From Acidimicrobiia bacterium (lineage in GTDB: Bacteria; Actinomycetota; Acidimicrobiia; Spongiisociales; UBA5794): DNA of 6,188 nucleotides. Of the stretch, positions 1-6,188 are shown one piece after another (the stretch's first letter is position 1; each line of letters begins with the position of its first letter). The notes under the pieces are model-generated. The model saw nothing but the letters and a program-made list of their open reading frames with translations. It was not told the DNA's origin and made no database searches. Both the position numbers and the translations under genes were made by a program. Location: assembly GCA_030598905.1 (NCBI GenBank), contig JAUVPA010000108.1:1-6188 (forward strand), written 5' to 3'.

Positions 1-1460
1 ACCGGCTCGTCGTCGACCTCGATCCTCAGAATCGCCCCGGATCCGCCATCGAGTGCGATCTCGCCGGCAAGAGGCTCCGCTTCGGTTCGTACCGTCCCCC
101 CACGGCCAAGCAGCAGCCGAATGCGCAGCGGCCCGCCGGCACCCTCCACGGCTTCGCTCGCTACGGCACGGACCGACGCCCGATCGAAACGGAAGCCAAA
201 GTACACAGCGGATGCCGCCATGCGATCGAGGTGCTCGTCGAGCCACCACCACCCGACAGCGGGATCCCAGCGCATCGTTTCGAGAAGGTCGAACTCAGGC
301 CTTCTCTCCACGAGCACTCTCGCCTTGGCCCTCGCCTCTTCGAACTCTCCTTCTTCCGAGCTGTCCCAGGTGATCGCCCCCCCGACTCCATATTCGGCCA
401 CGCCCTCCTCGAGGTCGACCGTGACGGTGCGGATCGCCACATTGAACGATGCCCGCGACCATGCCGATGCTTCGGGGGCGATGAAGCCGACTGCACCGCA
501 ATAGACCCCTCGGGGTGCCTGCTCGAGATCCTTGATGATTCGCATCGAGCGGGCCTTGGGCGCTCCGGTGACCGAACCCGACGGAAAGAGGGCGGCGAAG
601 ACGTCGGAGATGTCGACATCGGGTCGGAGATCGGCCGACACCTGGGACGTGAGCTGCCAAATCGTCTCATAACGCTCGAGTGTGAACAGTTCGTCCACAG
701 ATACCGTGCCGAATGTCGCGACACGCCCCAGATCGTTGCGGAGCAAGTCAACGATCATCAGGTTCTCGGCCCGATCCTTGTCAGACTTCGTCAGAGCGGA
801 GGCTGCGGCTGCGTCTTCTTCCGCCCACCGACCCCTCGGCATCGTGCCCTTCATCGGTTTTGTTGTGATCCGGCGACCCTGCAGTCGCATGAATCGCTCC
901 GGTGAAGCGCTCAACACCTTGAAGGCGCCGGCGTCGAGATAGGCACCGTAGGAACCGCGCTGGGCAAGGACGAGATCTCGGTAGAGCGCAAACGGCTCGC
1001 CTCCGAAGGCGGCCTTCAATCGGAATGTGAGGTTGACCTGATATGAATCACCTGCCGCGATGTGGCTTCGGATCGCTTGAAGATCCTTGACATAACGGGC
1101 GCGATCGATCGATGGGGACCACGACGAAACCGTGTAGGGAGCAGGTCGATCGACGCGAGGTGTGAAAGGCTCGACGTCTCGGTAGGTCTCAAAAAAAGTG
1201 AAGTGGGCCAGAGGAAGGCCGCTGAGCACCTCACCCTCGGAACGCTCGATCACATCGAGAGCATCATCGAAGGCCGGAGCGGCCTCATAGGCGACGTACC
1301 CAGCCGCCCAAAGTCCGGCGTCTGCCGCGGCCTCGGCCTCGCGCAACACCGCGAGAACATCGGACACATCGGTCGCCGTCACCGACTCGACCTCGTCCGA
1401 GAGCTCGAATGCACGATCGTGGTGCGGACCGAAATCGTCGAAGCGGGCAAGAGGTATCAC
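1..1460 (-). CDS. pabB: Aminodeoxychorismate synthase component I fused to an aminodeoxychorismate lyase-like domain (PabB-PabC), 3' end cut by window
   Basis: This enzyme aminates chorismate to 4-amino-4-deoxychorismate for p-aminobenzoate and folate synthesis; the C-terminal domain would release pyruvate to give p-aminobenzoate. The reading frame is open from the GTG at 1460 to the window edge (486 codons plus 2 nt). Visible motifs are AAGDSYQVNLT (residues 136-146), SPERF (186-190), TKPMKGT (200-206), ENLMIVDLLRNDLGR (232-246), SGSVTGAPKARSMRII (294-309) and GVGGAITWDS (358-367). Lys204 in the PMKGT motif matches the catalytic lysine that separates PabB from TrpE, where alanine is usual. 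From about residue 388 the sequence turns PabC-like (FDLLETMRW at 390-398, then LDEHLDRMAASAVYFGFRFD), a fold-type IV PLP domain; its PLP lysine would lie outside the window. The start is uncertain: AGGAG directly abuts the GTG, too close for normal spacing, but family N-termini begin about here. An in-frame GTG at 1532 would add 24 residues and overlap the start of the divergent gene. No amidotransferase partner (PabA) is in view. Confidence 0.93.
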   Translation of the reverse strand, partial: MIPLARFDDFGPHHDRAFELSDEVESVTATDVSDVLAVLREAEAAADAGLWAAGYVAYEAAPAFDDALDVIERSEGEVLSGLPLAHFTFFETYRDVEPFTPRVDRPAPYTVSSWSPSIDRARYVKDLQAIRSHIAAGDSYQVNLTFRLKAAFGGEPFALYRDLVLAQRGSYGAYLDAGAFKVLSASPERFMRLQGRRITTKPMKGTMPRGRWAEEDAAAASALTKSDKDRAENLMIVDLLRNDLGRVATFGTVSVDELFTLERYETIWQLTSQVSADLRPDVDISDVFAALFPSGSVTGAPKARSMRIIKDLEQAPRGVYCGAVGFIAPEASAWSRASFNVAIRTVTVDLEEGVAEYGVGGAITWDSSEEGEFEEARAKARVLVERRPEFDLLETMRWDPAVGWWWLDEHLDRMAASAVYFGFRFDRASVRAVASEAVEGAGGPLRIRLLLGRGGTVRTEAEPLAGEIALDGGSGAILRIEVDDEP

Positions 1461-1526
1461 TCCTGCGAGGTTACGCGCCGTGGGGCCATCGCGTAGGGTG
1501 AGGACTCTTCGACCAAGGAACCAATC
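1461..1526 (+). promoter_or_regulatory. Divergent intergenic region with weak promoter candidate and ligase ribosome binding site
   Basis: These 66 bp separate the divergent pabB and ligase starts and should hold both promoters. On the plus strand TAGGGT (1494-1499) fits a loose -10 (TAnnnT), with TTACGC 17 bp upstream as a very poor -35. AAGGAA at 1515-1520 lies 6 nt before the GTG at 1527 and is a credible Shine-Dalgarno sequence that decides the ligase start. No convincing operator palindrome is seen. The promoter assignment is weak; the ribosome binding site is much firmer. Confidence 0.35.
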
Positions 1527-3134
1527 GTGCACATGCAGGACAACTTTCCGCTGCTGCTCTCGACGCTCTACGACCACGGCGTCCGCCACTTCCCCGATCA
1601 GGAGATCGTGTCTGTCGAGTCAGACCGCAGCGTGGTACGCACCACGTACGCGGAGACAGACGTTCGCGTGCGGCGGCTCGCGACGGCCCTGCAAACGAAA
1701 CTCGGCATCGAACCCGGCCAACCGGTGGGGACGTTTGCCTGGAACAACCGCCGCCACCACGAACTCTATTGGGCAACGGTCAACACCGGGGTGGTCTGCC
1801 ACACGCTCAATCTGCGCCTCTTCGCCGACCAGCTCGTCTACATCATCAATCACGCCGGTGACAGGGCGCTGTTCGTCGATCCCGACTTGATTCCGCTGAT
1901 CCACGCCTTGACGGATCGCCTCGAAACTGTCGAGCACTACATCGTGCTCGGAGACGACGCCTCGTCCTTTCCGGGAGCCATCGCCTACGAAGACCTGATC
2001 GGCGACGTGCATCCCATGGGAGCCTGGCCCGTCCTCGACGAACGCTCCCCCGTGATGATGTGTTACACGTCGGGCACAACCGGCAACCCGAAGGGGGTGG
2101 TGTACACGCAGAGATCCACCTACATCCATACCATCTCGAATCTCGCCAACTTCCCCATCGCGGCGACGGACAACGTGCTCCCGGTGGTACCGATGTTCCA
2201 CGCTGCAGCGTGGGGATACCCGTTTCAGGCCGTGCCCATGGGAGCCAAACTCACCTATCCCGGGCCGGATCTGTCGCCACAGGGCCTGGTCAAGCTGTTC
2301 ACCCAAGAGAAGGTGACATTCTCAGCGGGGGTACCGACCGTGTGGCTCGGCATCCAGCAGCACCTGATCGACAACCCGAACGCCGACCTGTCCTCGTTGC
2401 GGGCGTTCCTCTGCGGGGGGTCGGCAGTCCCTCGAGCCATGATCGATTGGTACTGGCAGAACAGAGGCATCCGTGTGGTCCAGGGCTGGGGCATGACCGA
2501 AACGAATCCGATCGCCTCGGTTGCACAGCTGAGTCCCGCCATGGAGGAATGGGACTTCGACCGCCAATTGGATGTGATGGAGACCGCGGGCCGCATCGTT
2601 CCGGGCCTGCAATACAAGATCGTCGATGAGTCGGGAACCGAGCTGGCGCACGACGGAGAAGCGTTCGGCGAGTTGCTGATCAGAGGTCCCTGGATCGCAG
2701 CCGAGTATTACGAAGACCCGCGATCAGCGCAGTCGTTTGTTGATGGATGGCTGCGGACTGGAGACGTCTGCAAGGTGACCCCGGACGGCTACATCCGCAT
2801 CACCGACCGCGCCAAAGATGTCATCAAGTCGGGAGGCGAGTGGATCTCGTCGCTGGACCTCGAGAACGAGCTCATGGCACACCCCGACGTCGCCGAGGCG
2901 ACCGTCGTCGGTCTGAAGCACGAGAAGTGGCAGGAGCGTCCTGTGGCGTTTGTGGTGGCCCGCGCCGGATCCGACGTTTCCGAGGAGGATCTCCTCGAGT
3001 GGCTGCGGCCCCGCGTCGCCCAATGGTGGCTCCCCGATCAGGTCGTCTTCATCGAAGAAATCCCCAAGACCGGTACCGGCAAATTCGACAAGAAGGTGGT
3101 GCGCGACCAGTACTCCGACTTGCTGATGGGATGA
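1527..3134 (+). CDS. Acyl-CoA synthetase (fatty acid--CoA ligase, AlkK/Thermus-type, AMP-forming)
   Basis: This is a cytoplasmic ANL-superfamily enzyme that activates a carboxylic acid with ATP to an acyl-adenylate and then to acyl-CoA. At 535 residues it has the normal length of the AlkK / Thermus ttLC-FACS group. The P-loop is YTSGTTGNPKG (180-190). PMFHAAAWGYP (222-232) carries a Trp (229) matching the gate tryptophan of the Thermus enzyme. The A5 motif is GWGMTETNP (320-328), TGD is at 411-413, the hinge DRAKD at 427-431, and KSGGEWIS at 434-441 is the CoA-binding stretch. Lys519 in KTGTGKF is the catalytic adenylation lysine. All key residues are present, so the enzyme should be active. 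The GTG at 1527 is chosen because AAGGAA sits 6 nt upstream; an ATG at 1533 is the alternative. The stop overlaps the next gene's start as ATGA. The substrate cannot be read from sequence: medium- or long-chain fatty acids are the default, but relatives use 3-methylmercaptopropionate or aromatic acids. Confidence 0.95.
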   Translation: MHMQDNFPLLLSTLYDHGVRHFPDQEIVSVESDRSVVRTTYAETDVRVRRLATALQTKLGIEPGQPVGTFAWNNRRHHELYWATVNTGVVCHTLNLRLFADQLVYIINHAGDRALFVDPDLIPLIHALTDRLETVEHYIVLGDDASSFPGAIAYEDLIGDVHPMGAWPVLDERSPVMMCYTSGTTGNPKGVVYTQRSTYIHTISNLANFPIAATDNVLPVVPMFHAAAWGYPFQAVPMGAKLTYPGPDLSPQGLVKLFTQEKVTFSAGVPTVWLGIQQHLIDNPNADLSSLRAFLCGGSAVPRAMIDWYWQNRGIRVVQGWGMTETNPIASVAQLSPAMEEWDFDRQLDVMETAGRIVPGLQYKIVDESGTELAHDGEAFGELLIRGPWIAAEYYEDPRSAQSFVDGWLRTGDVCKVTPDGYIRITDRAKDVIKSGGEWISSLDLENELMAHPDVAEATVVGLKHEKWQERPVAFVVARAGSDVSEEDLLEWLRPRVAQWWLPDQVVFIEEIPKTGTGKFDKKVVRDQYSDLLMG

Positions 3135-3752
3135 CGAGCTCCGTCGACCTGGAACGCGTCGCAGCCGCTCTCGACGCCGAACCGATTGCCGATCTGACAT
3201 CCGGTTGGGAGAGCGACATCTACGCCCTCCGCCTCTCGGGTTCGAGCCACGACGTCGTCGTTCGTCTCTTCAACGGGCCGGATGCCGCAGACAAGGCCAC
3301 TCGGGAGCACAGCGGCCTGACGGTGTTGCACACTTCCGGTTACCCGGTGCCGCGTGTGATGAGCGTCACGACGGATGAAAACCCGCTTGGGCGTCCCTTT
3401 CTCATCATGGAACGTGTCGATGGAGGGTTGATGTGGCCGCTGCTCGACGACACTCCGGGTCTCCTTCCGCTGTTCGTCGGTCTCCTTGCAGACCTCCATG
3501 ACCTTCCGGATGGACATCGAGACCGCCTATCTCGAACGCCGACCAGCTCCGGACCTGGACTGGTTCATGGTCGCGGCGGCGACGAAGCGCCTGTACAGCG
3601 TTCTCGTGTCGTTGCGGTACGGGCCGGAAGTCCTGGGAATGCGGTCCGACGCCGGCGAGACGATGCGAGCCGAGAAGGACGCGCTCCTCGCCGTTCACGA
3701 CGTCATCACGGCACATACGGGGCTGTCGGTTCCGGAGATGGCTGAAGCCTGA
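3131..3752 (+). pseudogene. Internally deleted, frameshifted APH-family phosphotransferase (kinase) gene
   Basis: This is a remnant of an aminoglycoside-phosphotransferase-fold small-molecule kinase. The ATG at 3131 overlaps the ligase stop (ATGA), pointing to translational coupling. Frame one gives a good kinase N-lobe: SGWESDIYAL (24-33), DVVVRLF (41-47) with Arg45 where the ATP-binding Lys or Arg sits, EHSGLTVLHTSGYPVPRV (59-76), the hinge LIMERVDGG (91-99) and the helix LFVGLLADLHDL (114-125). Beyond about residue 127 this frame becomes Arg-rich shadow sequence and stops at 3745. The natural continuation is one frame over, from about 3505 to the TGA at 3752: ETAYLERRPAPDLDWF, then KRLYSVLVSLRYGPEVLGM, which looks like the C-terminal helices of the same family. 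Between the two parts the catalytic loop (HGDxxxxN) and the metal-binding Asp region are missing in every frame. Repaired, the product would be only about 207 residues against roughly 300-350 for the family. A deletion of around 100 codons with a net frame change explains this; an assembly or sequencing error is the alternative. Substrate unknown. Confidence 0.72.
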
Positions 3753-3812
3753 GAGATCGCGGGGAGCCCACCGAGTGATACATGCCACTCATCTCAACGA
3801 CCAGGTCGCAAC
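3753..3812. other. Convergent intergenic spacer, no clear terminator
   Basis: This 60-bp gap lies between the phosphotransferase remnant (plus) and the end of ftsK (minus). The only structure seen is a 5-bp inverted repeat, GAGTG (3773-3777) with CACTC (3786-3790) and an 8-nt loop. There is no T tract on either strand, so I do not call a terminator. Confidence 0.6.
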
Positions 3813-6062
3813 CTAGTGTCCAGAGGGAACGAGCGATTCCAGCTCATCGGGAGTCACGAGCACGGATCTGGCCTTCGAACCTTCCGATGGACCCACGATT
3901 CCTTTGTTCTCCATGATGTCCATGACTCGACCGGCCCTGGCGAAACCTATGCGGAGCTTGCGTTGGAGCATCGATGTCGATCCGAGCTGGCTGTGGACCA
4001 CGAGCTCGATTGCCTGGCGGAGGATCTCGGGATCCTCTCCTTCGAATGCGTCCGCGTCCGCCTTGGCTTTTGCTGCAGGCTCGAACACCTCTTCGTCGCG
4101 ATATCGAGCGTTGCTTTGTTCCCGAACCCAGTCAACGACGGCGTGAACCTCGGCCTCTGACACGAAGGCTCCCTGGATACGTTCCGGCTTCGGCTCACGG
4201 GCCGTCACAACAAGCATGTCACCGAGTCCGATGAGCTTCTCCGCTCCTACCTGATCGATGATCACTCGCGAGTCGGTCTGTGAAGCAACGGAGAACGCGA
4301 GCCGTGACGGAACGTTGGCTTTGATCACTCCGGTGATGACGTTCACCGACGGCCGCTGCGTTGCGAGTACGAGGTGGATGCCGACGGCTCGGGCCATCTG
4401 AGCGATGCGGACGATGGCATCCTCGACGACACGACCGGCAACCATCATCAGGTCGTTGAGTTCATCGACGATGACGACCAGGTAGGGGAACCGATCGAAG
4501 CGGTCTTCGTCGAGGCCGCCGGCGTCGTATTTCTCCCGATAGCCGTCGATGTCGCGCACGCCGGCATCGGCAACGAGGTCGTAGCGCCGGTCCATCTCCG
4601 CCACAGCCCACTGCAGAGCGTCAGCCGCCTTCTTGGGATTGGTGATGACCCGTGTCAGCAGGTGCGGCACATCGTTGTACTGGCCCAGCTCCACACGCTT
4701 CGGATCGACCATGATCAGCCGAACCTCCTCCGGTGTCGCCCGCATGAGCAGCGACGTCACGAGTGCGTTGATGCACGAAGACTTGCCGGCTCCCGTGGCG
4801 CCCGCAATCAATAGGTGGGGGAGTTCGGCGAGATTGAGCGTGCGGGGGGCACCACTCACGTCCTTGCCGAGAGCCACGGCCAACGGATGTGGATCGGATG
4901 TTGCCTTCTCTGTGGTCAGGATGTCACCGAGCGTTACCAGGGCCCGCTTCCGATTCGGCACTTCGATGCCGATCGCGCTTCGCCCAGGAATAGGGGCCAG
5001 GATCCGGATGTCCGGGGAGGCAAGGGCGTAGGCGATGTCGTTCGACATGGACGTGATGCGGTTGACCTTGACGCCGGGAGCCAGCTCGATCTCGTACCGC
5101 GTCACGGTCGGTCCCGGCACGATCCGGGTCAGCCTGGCGTCCACACCGTGTTGCTTGAGCGAGTCTTCCAGGTCCGCTGCTGTCTGCTCCAGATTGCGCC
5201 GGTTCGGACCGTCGGACGTCGAGATATGGAGAATGTCGAGAGGCGGAAGCGTGTAGCCGTTGTTCGAGGCCGGGCGCGGGAAAGGGGTTGGTGCCGGTTT
5301 CTTCTTGGGCGGAGCGGCCTTCTCGGCACTCGTGCCCTTCTTGGGCCTCTGCTTCTTCGGTGGCTCTTCCTCGGGAACCACAACTTCGGGCGTCTCGGCG
5401 ACATGACGAGCGGTCTCCGGCGTCGGCACCAGGCCGACCCACGACCGGAATCCGCGCACGGAAGAGACCACCGTGTGAGCGACGTCCCGAATGGTTGCCC
5501 TCGTGAAGATCAAGGCACCCACGGCGACCACCGCGGCCAGCACGAGGAAACCACCCCAAAAGCCGATCGTCCGGCGCAGCGGAAAGGCCGCGATTGCCCC
5601 GACGGCCCCGCCGTGAGCCGAAACCTGCTCGATGTGCCCAGCGAGGGAGATGGAACCGGTCATGAGGTGGAACATCCCAAGGGACCCCACGAAGATCAGG
5701 CTCGCTCCGATCGTCATCCTGCCGTGGTCCTTGCGAGGAAACACGCCGATGAGAGAGAGGCCGATCAGGGCAACCACGAAGGGCAGCGCGTACGCCCACA
5801 TGCCGAAGAAAAGAAGCAGCATGGCGCTGACTCGGTCCCCGACGGGCCCAGATAGTTCAAAAAAGGAGAGTCCGACGAGAACCGCCGCCACAACCAGGAC
5901 GACGCCCCAGACGTCGTCGGTCTGACGTCCCAGCCGCTCTCGGACCCGATCCCGGCCGGTCCGTAGCGCTTGGGCCAGCCGTGTCGGGAAAGCCGACTTC
6001 TTCTTCTTGGTCTTCGCCTTACTCCGCCCCTGCGCCCCGCGACTCTTCGTTCGCGTTGGCAT
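3813..6062 (-). CDS. ftsK: DNA translocase FtsK/SpoIIIE
   Basis: This septum-anchored hexameric ATPase pumps chromosomal DNA and directs dimer resolution and segregation at cell division. The 749-residue protein is complete. It begins with a Lys/Arg-rich cytoplasmic stretch (1-48), followed by four predicted membrane segments at about 51-70, 79-107, 116-134 and 167-187. A short charged linker rich in Pro, Lys and Glu spans about 215-265, compared with several hundred residues in E. coli FtsK. The alpha domain follows at about 272-385. The RecA-like motor spans about 395-645, with Walker A GATGAGKS (421-428), Walker B LVVIVDELNDLMM (528-540; Asp533, Glu534) and the sensor region LATQRPSVNVITG (566-578). 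A winged-helix gamma domain at about 676-737, including STSMLQRKLRIGFARAGRVM, is expected to read polar DNA motifs and contact XerD. The ATG at 6062 has no recognisable Shine-Dalgarno sequence; the basic N-terminus before the first membrane helix supports it. The gene is convergent with the ligase unit. One small oddity is Asn536, where DELADLMM or DEFADLMM is usual. Confidence 0.97.
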   Translation of the reverse strand: MPTRTKSRGAQGRSKAKTKKKKSAFPTRLAQALRTGRDRVRERLGRQTDDVWGVVLVVAAVLVGLSFFELSGPVGDRVSAMLLLFFGMWAYALPFVVALIGLSLIGVFPRKDHGRMTIGASLIFVGSLGMFHLMTGSISLAGHIEQVSAHGGAVGAIAAFPLRRTIGFWGGFLVLAAVVAVGALIFTRATIRDVAHTVVSSVRGFRSWVGLVPTPETARHVAETPEVVVPEEEPPKKQRPKKGTSAEKAAPPKKKPAPTPFPRPASNNGYTLPPLDILHISTSDGPNRRNLEQTAADLEDSLKQHGVDARLTRIVPGPTVTRYEIELAPGVKVNRITSMSNDIAYALASPDIRILAPIPGRSAIGIEVPNRKRALVTLGDILTTEKATSDPHPLAVALGKDVSGAPRTLNLAELPHLLIAGATGAGKSSCINALVTSLLMRATPEEVRLIMVDPKRVELGQYNDVPHLLTRVITNPKKAADALQWAVAEMDRRYDLVADAGVRDIDGYREKYDAGGLDEDRFDRFPYLVVIVDELNDLMMVAGRVVEDAIVRIAQMARAVGIHLVLATQRPSVNVITGVIKANVPSRLAFSVASQTDSRVIIDQVGAEKLIGLGDMLVVTAREPKPERIQGAFVSEAEVHAVVDWVREQSNARYRDEEVFEPAAKAKADADAFEGEDPEILRQAIELVVHSQLGSTSMLQRKLRIGFARAGRVMDIMENKGIVGPSEGSKARSVLVTPDELESLVPSGH

Positions 6063-6089
6063 GGCATCGCGAACGATAACGGAGGGGTA
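6063..6089 (-). promoter_or_regulatory. Weak ftsK promoter candidate with very short leader
   Basis: Read on the minus strand, TATCGT lies 10 nt before the ftsK ATG and fits TAnnnT. TTGCGC, 16 bp further upstream inside the 14-bp palindrome, matches only the first half of a -35 box. If real, transcription would start within a few bases of the ATG, giving an almost leaderless message. That would agree with the absence of a Shine-Dalgarno sequence. This is inference from loose matches. Confidence 0.25.
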
Positions 6090-6103
6090 GGTTTGCGCAA
6101 ACC
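6090..6103. repeat. Perfect 14-bp palindrome upstream of ftsK, candidate operator
   Basis: GGTTTGCGCAAACC is its own reverse complement, with no spacer and no extension on either side. It ends 27 bp before the ftsK start and covers the weak -35 candidate, where a dimeric repressor would be well placed. It does not match the actinobacterial SOS box. A chance 14-bp perfect palindrome at this exact place is unlikely, but its binding protein is unknown. Confidence 0.5.
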
Positions 6104-6106
6104 ACC

Positions 6107-6130
6107 CTGCGCGCGAACATTCGCGCGCAG
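6107..6130 (-). terminator. Strong GC-rich hairpin (11-bp arms) after the upstream gene's stop, possible U-less terminator or operator
   Basis: The arm CTGCGCGCGAA (6107-6117) is followed by a 2-nt spacer and then its exact reverse complement (6120-6130). As RNA this can form a 10-bp stem with a 4-nt loop. On the minus strand it begins two bases after the TAA stop at 6133-6135, the normal place for a terminator. No U tract follows, so it would be an I-shaped terminator of the kind proposed for GC-rich actinobacteria. It could instead be a protein-binding site, since it lies only 3 bp from the 14-bp palindrome. Confidence 0.5.
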
Positions 6131-6132
6131 AG

Positions 6133-6188
6133 TTACAGCGGTGTGATTCTCTCCCCGTTCTCGAATCGATCGGCAGCGTATATTGCCG
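6133..6188 (-). CDS. Probable C-terminal end of an upstream gene, product unknown
   Basis: On the minus strand one frame reads AIYAADRFENGERITPL and then TAA at 6133-6135. The residue make-up looks like normal coding sequence, and a strong hairpin starts two bases after the stop, as expected for the end of a gene. It would be co-oriented with ftsK, 70 bp away. The other two minus frames are also open to the window edge, so frame choice rests on the stop-plus-hairpin arrangement. In many actinobacteria an RNase J gene precedes ftsK, but these 17 residues do not let me name the product. Confidence 0.4.
   Translation of the reverse strand, partial: AIYAADRFENGERITPL

Noticed and set aside
231..905. 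A 224-codon plus-strand open frame opposite pabB
   Set aside because: The opposite strand encodes clear PabB motifs throughout; the antisense translation shows no family features.
1620..2306. A 228-codon minus-strand open frame opposite the ligase
   Set aside because: It is antisense to the intact acyl-CoA synthetase with no recognisable domain, so it is a shadow.
3520..3745. The tail of the 204-residue frame starting at 3131, including an LVHG string that might be a catalytic loop
   Set aside because: It lacks the Asp and Asn of HGDxxxxN and is embedded in Arg-rich out-of-frame sequence overlapping the genuine C-terminal part in the other frame.
3486..3752. A separate 88-residue gene starting at a TTG
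   Set aside because: Its sequence looks like the C-terminal helices of an APH-type kinase and it lacks a credible ribosome binding site, so I treat it as the displaced end of the upstream pseudogene.
3131..3752. Programmed frameshifting to make a functional kinase
   Set aside because: Joining the frames still leaves out the catalytic loop and metal-binding region, and no slippery run or downstream structure is apparent.
3773..3790. A small hairpin as a bidirectional terminator between the convergent genes
   Set aside because: It has only 5 bp of stem, an 8-nt loop and no T tract on either strand.
4815..5855. A 346-codon plus-strand open frame opposite ftsK
   Set aside because: It lies wholly antisense to well-conserved ftsK domains, is rich in Arg, Gly and His without recognisable motifs, and is typical of GC-rich shadow frames.
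6111..6126. A LexA SOS box in the large palindrome (CGAAC near the centre)
   Set aside because: The SOS box needs CGAAC, four bases, then GTTCG; here the half-sites are separated differently and the second half does not match.

Overview
The window is GC-rich bacterial DNA (roughly 60% by eye) with GTG start codons and dense genes. The FtsK has four membrane segments, a short Lys/Pro/Glu-rich linker and an actinobacterial-style motor domain. Together with a fused PabB-PabC protein, this suggests Actinomycetota, possibly a deep lineage such as Acidimicrobiia. That placement is inference from protein style; no search was run. The genes look chromosomal, and I see no transposase, integrase, phage gene, CRISPR array, tRNA or rRNA.

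Layout. (1) 1-1460, minus: a folate-pathway enzyme, aminodeoxychorismate synthase component I (PabB) running into an aminodeoxychorismate lyase-like (PabC) domain that is cut by the window edge. (2) 1461-1526: a 66-bp divergent intergenic region. (3) 1527-3134, plus: an intact 535-residue acyl-CoA synthetase of the AlkK / Thermus long-chain ligase type. (4) 3131-3752, plus: an aminoglycoside-phosphotransferase-fold (APH) kinase gene whose start overlaps the ligase stop as ATGA. It has lost its central catalytic part and changes frame near 3500-3525, so I call it a pseudogene or an assembly deletion. (5) 3753-3812: a short convergent spacer. (6) 3813-6062, minus: complete ftsK. (7) 6063-6132: the ftsK upstream region, with two perfect palindromes and a weak promoter. 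(8) 6133-6188, minus: the probable last 17 codons of another gene, whose stop is followed at once by the larger palindrome.

How they work together. The ligase and the APH-like gene were probably one translationally coupled unit for activating and modifying a carboxylic acid or alcohol, but the second gene no longer encodes a complete kinase here. pabB and ftsK are ordinary housekeeping genes (folate synthesis; chromosome segregation at division) and are not functionally linked to the ligase unit. I found no convincing new system. The points most worth checking are the internally deleted kinase gene and the tandem palindromes upstream of ftsK.
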